A stretch of 64,000 nt of DNA from Trichosphaerium sp. ATCC 40318 (Eukaryota; Discosea; Flabellinia; Trichosidae), in NCBI GenBank assembly GCA_038496445.1, contig JALMLS010000487.1, forward strand, positions 212,407-276,406, given 5' to 3'. Made by a program: the position numbers and the translations under genes. Each line of letters begins with the position of its first letter. Position 1 is the stretch's first letter. Below, in pieces: positions 59,821-64,000 of this stretch. The notes beneath the pieces were generated by a model that saw only the letters and a program-made list of their open reading frames with translations, was not told the DNA's origin and made no database searches.

Positions 59821-61315
59821 ATGGCAGGTACGCGTAGTTTTAGTGTTGCTTGTTTCATAATGAGCGTCGTAACCTGGTTAAACAAATTCTCAATTGTTTT
59901 GCAGAAGCAAAATTTAAGGAGTACACTCAAAGAACCTACGCAGAGCAAGGACAAGTTTTGTACGTAACCCAAAAATATTTTTTACCCGCAAGCTAAGAAG
60001 TCTCTAATGTACCTGCTTTAGCCTCAACGCGTACTGGGATGATTTGTCAGGTATCTTCAACTCGTTTTAGCATTACTCTAACCGCCCAAAGACAACAAAG
60101 AGAAGATTTGGGAGTGGGCGCTTAAGTTCGCATCTCTAGATGAAGAAAACGCCGCCGAAGGAAGTGATTTGGTATGAATTCTTTGCTTATATAAACTCCT
60201 CTAACGCAGACCTAGGATGAATTCAACGCTCACAGGCATGTTTATATCGTGAATTCTTTAATTTACAGAAACTTTCGTTTGTTTTCTACTCTGACGCTCA
60301 AATTAGGTTCCTCGAGCACATTGGTGACACTAAGACTGTCAAAGGTAACGCAAAACAGCTCACACTTTACTTTTTGAATCTTTTGTTATGTTTACCCTTA
60401 TTTGTGTAGCTATGCGTGCTGAAATTAGTGCCATGGACAGAGATTTCAATAAAAGACTTGCTCTTCTAGAGTTCCTCTTGTGGCACTTCAGCAAAAAAAT
60501 TGAGGTAACCAAAAAATCGCTTACACACAAACCATCTACTTGTTCTTGATTTCTAACTACGTGTTTTTAGGATTTCCTCAAACGCCCTCAGGTTCGGCCT
60601 TTCTCCTCCTTGGCTTATTTTAAACGTGTGCCCTCTTCGTTAACACTTCTAAACAGGGTTCTAATGCTGAAGAAATCGCTAGATGTTCAGCTATGCTGAA
60701 AGAAGTCCAAGTACTCTTCAAGGATGCTTCTGCTAAGGCTGAAGCCGCTGCTGCTGCTGAGGCAGAACTACAAGCAGCTTTGGATGACTTGAAGAAGCAA
60801 GAGGATGATTACAATAACAAAACAGAAGAACTCACCAAGAAGAGTGAAGAAGGAGGCGTGGTTGCCAAAATGCGCGCAAAGAACGAATTAGCCCAAGTAC
60901 GTATTTACGCGCGTAGGAAATCTTGATTCAAAGCGTTAACACTTGTGTTGTAGCATTTGGGAGAGGATCCATTACCTCTACGTCGTGCTAAGCTTACTTG
61001 TGAAGCTGCTACTAAGAAAGCGGCCAAATCAAGACAAGCAGCTGATGCTGCTGTAGATGCAGCACAAAAGGCTGTAAAGGAAGCTGAAGAAGCCCTTGCC
61101 CAAGCTAAGCTTGGTGCTGGAGGTACTGGTGAAGGAGCTATCTGGTGGGTAGAACGCGAGTTAGAAGGTACGTTTTGATGCAGAAGCCGCCACTAGTTCT
61201 TTTGTTTGTTTGTAGAGTACTGTTTGAGTGCTGTTTTTGCTCATTTTATCTTTTAGAGGCCAAGAAGTACATGCCAACAAAGAGAGGAGGTGTTATTGCG
61301 AAAAAATTTAGCTAA
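59821..61315 (+). CDS. Calcium-regulated actin-bundling protein (p34/abpB-like), third copy
   Basis: Exons match the two arm copies and are open from MA through AIWWVERELE to KKFS. Differences fall mainly in introns (a shortened second intron near 59,965 and extra bases near 61,225) or are silent. This is the third apparently intact gene for the same protein in the window, all with the same upstream neighbour. Confidence 0.8.
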
Positions 61316-61897
61316 ATTGGACTTACAGTCCTCTTTTTGGATCTATGTTCTGTATGGGCTGAAATGTTCTTACTGAGTAAAGCCTAGCTTATTTACCTTG
61401 TGCATCATCTTTTTTGTCGTTGTTTATTACTTGCTTTTTATTTTCCTTGTTGGTTGTTTAGTTAGGAGCATTGTTGTAGACGAAAATAAAAGGACTTGTT
61501 AATCTAAGCTAACTTAGCCCAAGGTTCAAAAGATGTTTATTATTTTGCATAAATTTCTCTCAGCGAGGTGTGGCGTTTCAGATCCAGCACGTGCAACTTA
61601 GTGTATTATTCCATAGAATTAAGAGTGTTTTAGCCAAAGTTAACTAATAGAACTGTAAGGATAGAAAGATTTCTGTCCTATATTCAAGGATGATCAGATT
61701 TTTAGTTACAACTAGTAAATGTATTTTGAATCATATTTTATTAGTTTCCTTGAGCCACATGTTCTTTTTGAAAAATTCAAGTATGTACATTATAATCACG
61801 TGATGTTTGAAAAAAAGAGGTTATTTGATGTTGGTTTTTTTGGTTGTCTCCTGCCTTATGGTTTTTGCCAAAGGGAGGCTGCGTGTTGTGTTGTTGT
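61316..61897. other. Convergent intergenic region, third copy
   Basis: Matches 47,424-48,002 but with clearly more substitutions and indels than between the two arms. An open frame at 61,719-61,985 is not present in the arms and is not supported. Confidence 0.5.
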
Positions 61898-63912
61898 TTA
61901 TGCATCTTTATCTTTTGGTGCGTCATTATCAATTACCTCTTCTTTTGAACTCTCTTCTATGATTTGTCTACGTTCTGGTGCTTGAGACTCATTTCTAGGA
62001 GCAGGTTCTGGGATAGAATCCATTTCTTCTTTTTGAGTTGCAACTGCTTGTCTACTACGAGCTGCTTTGACTGGAGTCACACGTCTTAAAATAAGAATCA
62101 GTACACGTGATAGCAAACTAAACAAAAAGGAAGACAATTAAGAATTAAATCAAGAGTTAATTGTAAGACCGATCAATTATTGTCATCATTAATGAATGTT
62201 GCTTCCTTGAATGTTTTTTCATGCGTTTAAACGTTCTTAAGTAAAGGTGATGAAATCTGAGCCAAATGTATTTTATACGTCCAAAAGTTTTTAATGTTTC
62301 AAAAAATGATAAACAATATCAACCGAATTAATAAAGCAACTCATCATTAACTTACCTAAAATACGGTTCTTGCTTTTCCTTGTCATCTCCATCAATCAAC
62401 CAATCCAATAAAGTATCAAAATAACCAGCTTTACGTGGTTGAACATTTACAGGAGCTTGTACTTGTCTTGCTGCTCCTACAATTAACTTTCAGTAAAAAA
62501 TACATCTAAGTGTTTTGAATATTTAAATGGAATAGTACTTTGTTTCATGTGAGCAGGTACAGGCATAGAAGGAGTGGAGAACGAATAACATTTTGTCGTG
62601 GTTGATTCTGTTTTTTTTGAGATAAAAACGTTAATGGCTGAAGAGTACAAGTAGTTTCTAATACCTGCGGTGGTGTTCTGTAAGGAGAGTTTGCTGGAGG
62701 TTGAGATTGTTGAATCCTAGAATGTTCAGGAGATCTGAATCCAGTCTGTGCAGGTTCTCTTTGTGAGTTATGTGCGGCAATACCACCAGTTGGCATTGAT
62801 GCGGTCGGTCTTCGATAGTTTGCTGGTGGTGCGCTTTTTGGTGTTGGCGCTTGGCGGGGCTATTGGGATGGTTAGAAGATACTAAAAATACTCAAAGTTG
62901 TGATGAAGTAATACCTGTCCCGTAGGTGTCATAGCAGCTGTTGCACCTGGTCTACGTCTCAAACCTAAAGAGTTGTTAAAATGGCGGTGATGGTGAACTT
63001 AATTGATTTTGTAAAAAAAAGCTAAGTAATGTGGGTTTTCTTTTTCAGGAATTTGAGGTTCATGTATGACTCTGATGTCATTGTGAAGTGATACTTTTGA
63101 GTCAAGGTGTTCTAAAAATGTACCTGGGTTTTGCTTTCTTGGATCACCTGGTGTAAGGTTCTTCAGAGTGCTTTCATATGTTTCAACTAGTTTTCTTGTT
63201 TCATAGTAGTTTGTAAATTCTTTGAGCTCTTCTAACTTAACAGAAGTTAGCTCATGCATCATTTTACCTGGTACCTTTTCGACTTGTTGCTTATGAATTT
63301 TGTCTCTGTAAGCCACTGCATAAATAGTTAAAAAGTAAGCACACGTGAGCGAAATTTCTGACTTTTGGCGTCAATTTAAAAAAACTGTTTTGTTTTGAAG
63401 AATAAGAAAAAGATCGCACGTGATAATCGCCTACATCTCCCGTAATACCAATTTACAATCCTATTCAATAACATACTACTATATGCAATAGTCAGGATGG
63501 TATTTAAACGTAAATGTAGGTTTTTTTTTCGTTAATTTACGTTTCTTGATTCTGTACGCTTTTATCGCACTAATTCAGCGCAAGGCGTATAATGACAAGT
63601 TGTAAAAACGTACCCAAACGGTATAGCTACTATCGGCACAAGATAAACTAAACGCTCCCATGGTTCTGTAATAACAACTATAAAGTACCAGAACACGAGA
63701 TAAGAGAGCTCCAGTAAAGTGAATAAAATCAAAAGGCGCCATGTTAACGTTCTATGTGCTTGAGCGTATCCTTGTAACCTATCCTCGGCTTCTTGGAGCT
63801 GTTGGTCAAGTTTCTCGAGTTCCGCGCCTATTTTGCCCTATCGCTCGTTAATATATGTACTAACGTATTATAATACCCTTTTAGGCCGAAAATACGAGAA
63901 AATGGAGCCCAT
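61898..63912 (-). pseudogene. Lunapark-like gene, third copy, frameshifted
   Basis: The start (MGSIFSYFRPK, 63,912), hairpin and second coiled coil (EFTNYYETRKLVETYEST) are preserved. In the exon at 62,920-63,070 the sequence has one base fewer, then a new T-rich insertion after HYL, so the frame meets a stop. A further G is missing in the Pro-rich exon near 62,574. The C-terminal exon (61,898-62,137) is still open. At the second intron the sequence is 6 bases shorter than in the arms, consistent with an intron there. Probably non-functional. Confidence 0.68.
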
Positions 63913-64000
63913 GACTCAGTATTAGACACAGAACTGACTTTTCCACTCAAAATCGGTCTTTCAAGAAAAACAGTACGTGGCACAAAACCGAAACGCCAAA

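Larger units (their letters stand above)
58002..64000 (+). repeat. Third, partial copy of arm sequence (direct repeat of 44,944-50,100)
   Basis: Same orientation as the right arm, with an offset of about 13,890-13,900 bases after the insertion. Paired gene starts are 45,126/59,016, 45,929/59,821 and 50,012/63,912. It runs to the window end, so its true extent is unknown. It differs from both arms by more substitutions and indels than I see between the arms (for example in 61,380-61,730). Confidence 0.94.

Noticed and set aside
1-64000. CRISPR arrays, bacterial operons or prophage
   Set aside because: Dense spliceosomal introns, single-gene transcription units and eukaryotic families throughout; no spaced direct repeats of CRISPR type.

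Overview
This is nuclear DNA of an intron-rich, AT-rich, probably single-celled eukaryote. Almost every gene is cut into short exons by introns of roughly 45-250 bases. Donors are very often GTACGT or GTAAGT and acceptors are T-rich ending TAG or CAG. The gene set fits a protist, perhaps an amoeba or a relative: an ADAM-like surface metalloprotease, a p34-type actin-bundling protein, a lunapark, an UNC-93-like carrier, a PAK-like kinase, F-box/LRR proteins and a microsomal P450. I cannot name the species. Gene models below were assembled by eye, so internal exon ends carry some uncertainty.

Layout. Bases 1-26,290 look single-copy. They hold a secreted-pathway DnaJ (minus), an ankyrin protein (plus), a GPI-anchored-type metalloprotease (plus), an F-box/LRR-like protein (plus), a secreted protein (minus), a weak coiled-coil gene remnant (plus), a cytochrome P450 (minus), three unrecognised genes (two minus, one plus), a Ubl/PH/CRIB/kinase gene with a 5S rRNA gene inside one intron (plus), a LigB-type extradiol dioxygenase (minus) and a type I membrane protein (minus).

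Bases 26,294-58,001 form one very large inverted repeat. The left arm is 26,294-42,350, the spacer is about 91 bases and the right arm is 42,442-58,001. Each arm carries, from outside in: the 5' part of the membrane protein, an F-box/LRR gene, the UNC-93-like carrier, a small helical protein, an unrecognised membrane-type gene, lunapark, the p34 actin-bundling homologue, a small basic/acidic nuclear-type protein and an FMN-dependent alpha-hydroxy-acid oxidase that lies across the centre. The arms are near-identical but differ by scattered substitutions and indels, and different genes are broken on each side.

From 58,002 to the window end a third, partial copy (small nuclear-type protein, p34 homologue, lunapark) follows in the same orientation as the right arm. 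It is joined at a 5-base microhomology. Its upstream region is interrupted by an 828-base element with terminal inverted repeats and a TA target duplication. The third copy probably continues beyond the window.

The genes do not form an obvious pathway. The main interest is structural: a multi-gene palindrome with a scrambled centre, an extra partial arm, a young TIR element, a 5S gene nested in a kinase intron, and many CACGTG sites inside introns.
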